Positions 63,385 to 64,000 of a DNA stretch of 64,000 nt are shown in pieces. The stretch is from positions 1-64,000 of the forward strand of contig JANQMC010000005.1 of assembly GCA_028280305.1 (NCBI GenBank), given 5' to 3'. Each line of letters begins with the position of its first letter. Position 1 is the first letter of the stretch. This stretch comes from Pelagibius sp. (GTDB taxonomy: Bacteria; Pseudomonadota; Alphaproteobacteria; Kiloniellales; Kiloniellaceae). The position numbers and the translations under genes are program-made. The notes under the pieces were generated by a model. The model saw only the letters and a list, made by a program, of their open reading frames with translations. It had not been told where the DNA came from and did not search any database.

Positions 63385-64000
63385 TCAGACCTTGTAAGCC
63401 AGGCGCACGGCGCCCCAATGCTTGCCCCTCACAATGATGGGGGCCGAGACATCCTTCATCAGGGTGAAGTTGCCGCCGCCCATGTCGCGGCGGTAACTCT
63501 GCAGCAGGAAGGGTTCGGTATTGCGCCCGGCCGCCAGCCCGACGCGGTCGTCAAACAGGCGCCGGTTGCGGCAGTTGGCGGCGTTCCACACCGGGTCGTC
63601 GCCCTGAGGCTGTGAGAATTTCAGATTGTGGGTCGGCAGGTAGCCGTTGACATCGACACAGGCGCAGAACACCACGGCCTCGTTGAAGTCCAGCAGCGGT
63701 TCCTGGATCGGCGGCAGCACATCGTCGGTAAGCTTTGTACAGCCGGCCATCAGCTGCTCCGGGTCGCTGCCGGCGATCGGCTGGTAATCGCGGTCGAAGA
63801 GTTCGGCCTCGCTGATCCGGCCCTCATGCAACGCGGCTTCGAAGACGCCGGAAACCTCGGCCGCAACCGCCTTCACTTTGGCGACGAAGGGCCCGTCGAT
63901 GGTGTTCAAAGCACTCTGGGCGGTCAGGGTGATGACCCGCTCGCTGGCGGCGATCAGGCGGTTTATCCGGTCCCGGGCCTCGCCCAGTGTCGTGCTGGCC
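63385..64000 (-). CDS. methyl-accepting chemotaxis-type protein, C-terminal part (cut by window edge)
   Basis: The frame enters from the right edge without a stop, so the 5' end is missing. About 205 residues are visible. They begin with a helix, TLGEARDRINRLIAASERVITLTAQSALN, read in parts, and continue as a globular domain: LFDRDYQPIAGSDPEQLMAG, VVFCACVDVNGYLPTHNLKFSQ, NAANCRNRRLFDDRVGLAAG, and MGGGNFTLMKDVSAPIIVRG. I recall similar sequences as the tail of alphaproteobacterial chemoreceptor-like proteins, after the MCP signalling domain; I have not verified this. The domain looks like a PAS/Cache-type sensor. Its ligand is unknown. Confidence 0.7.
   Translation of the reverse strand, partial: ASTTLGEARDRINRLIAASERVITLTAQSALNTIDGPFVAKVKAVAAEVSGVFEAALHEGRISEAELFDRDYQPIAGSDPEQLMAGCTKLTDDVLPPIQEPLLDFNEAVVFCACVDVNGYLPTHNLKFSQPQGDDPVWNAANCRNRRLFDDRVGLAAGRNTEPFLLQSYRRDMGGGNFTLMKDVSAPIIVRGKHWGAVRLAYKV

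Overview
The window looks like a chromosomal segment of a GC-rich alphaproteobacterium, most likely in or near the Rhodospirillales (an inference from gene content; no 16S rRNA gene is present). The clearest marker is a circularly permuted, two-piece tmRNA gene of the alphaproteobacterial type, with an ANDNYSEARLAA tag and an alphaproteobacterial sspB directly downstream. Other support comes from the gene order mreBCD-mrdA-rodA, hflKC-DUF2065-HtrA and thyA-folA, an RHH_4 regulator, and several GC-rich intergenic palindromes of kinds common in this class. I saw no phage, insertion sequence, CRISPR array or integrase; the window is mostly core chromosome with metabolic accessory loci.

Layout. 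1-6.1 kb: tRNA-Lys, then the leftward cell-elongation operon mreB-mreC-mreD-mrdA-rodA. 6.7-11.2 kb: a leftward tripartite tricarboxylate transporter (tctC-tctB-tctA) divergent from an L-aspartate dehydrogenase. 11.3-13.3 kb: an orphan phnM and a GNAT acetyltransferase between palindromic repeats. 13.5-19.4 kb: leftward miaA, ilvB, ilvN, a class II glutamine amidotransferase and ilvC (branched-chain amino acid synthesis). 19.4-26 kb: serB, a periplasmic HtrA/Deg protease, DUF2065, hflC/hflK and mrp. 26-29.4 kb: a YHS protein, SRPBCC protein, methyltransferase, folA and thyA. 29.6-31 kb: tmRNA, sspB and a small hypothetical gene. 31.2-34.8 kb: small regulator/VOC modules and an alpha/beta hydrolase. 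34.9-43.3 kb: a soluble double-PAS chemotaxis-type transducer, fumC, RHH_4, DUF2867, a giant AsmA protein and a 51-residue gene. 43.3-51.5 kb: a P-type cation ATPase, an FAD-linked 2-hydroxyacid dehydrogenase, a TRAP transporter (dctPQM) and an Asp/Glu-racemase-family protein. 51.8-57 kb: two paralogous MFS exporters around a GNAT gene, and a low-GC Sel1-repeat protein. 57-61 kb: a fused hydantoinase/oxoprolinase (HyuAB) with a winged-helix regulator translationally coupled to it. 61-64 kb: a small membrane protein, an Lrp/AsnC regulator divergent from an EamA exporter, a glutathione S-transferase, and the 3' part of a chemotaxis-type transducer cut by the window edge.

The most interesting signal is a 29-bp AT-rich element, 26/29 identical, that occurs in the same orientation upstream of two operons about 10 kb apart: the TRAP transporter (50767-50795) and the hydantoinase operon (60816-60844). 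It has a palindromic TTTATCGATAAA core and an AACGTTTT tail. It suggests one regulon, plausibly controlled by the winged-helix protein encoded at the end of the hydantoinase operon, in which the TRAP system imports the hydantoinase/racemase substrate. Other points to follow up are a tandemly duplicated pseudoknot-type hairpin at the 3' end of the tmRNA coding piece, an operator palindrome that abuts the start codon of a double HxlR-like regulator, a TGTCAG operator cluster between a WYL regulator and two VOC genes, Asp-to-Glu changes in conserved motifs of IlvB and SerB, and a palindrome nested inside an interspersed repeat.
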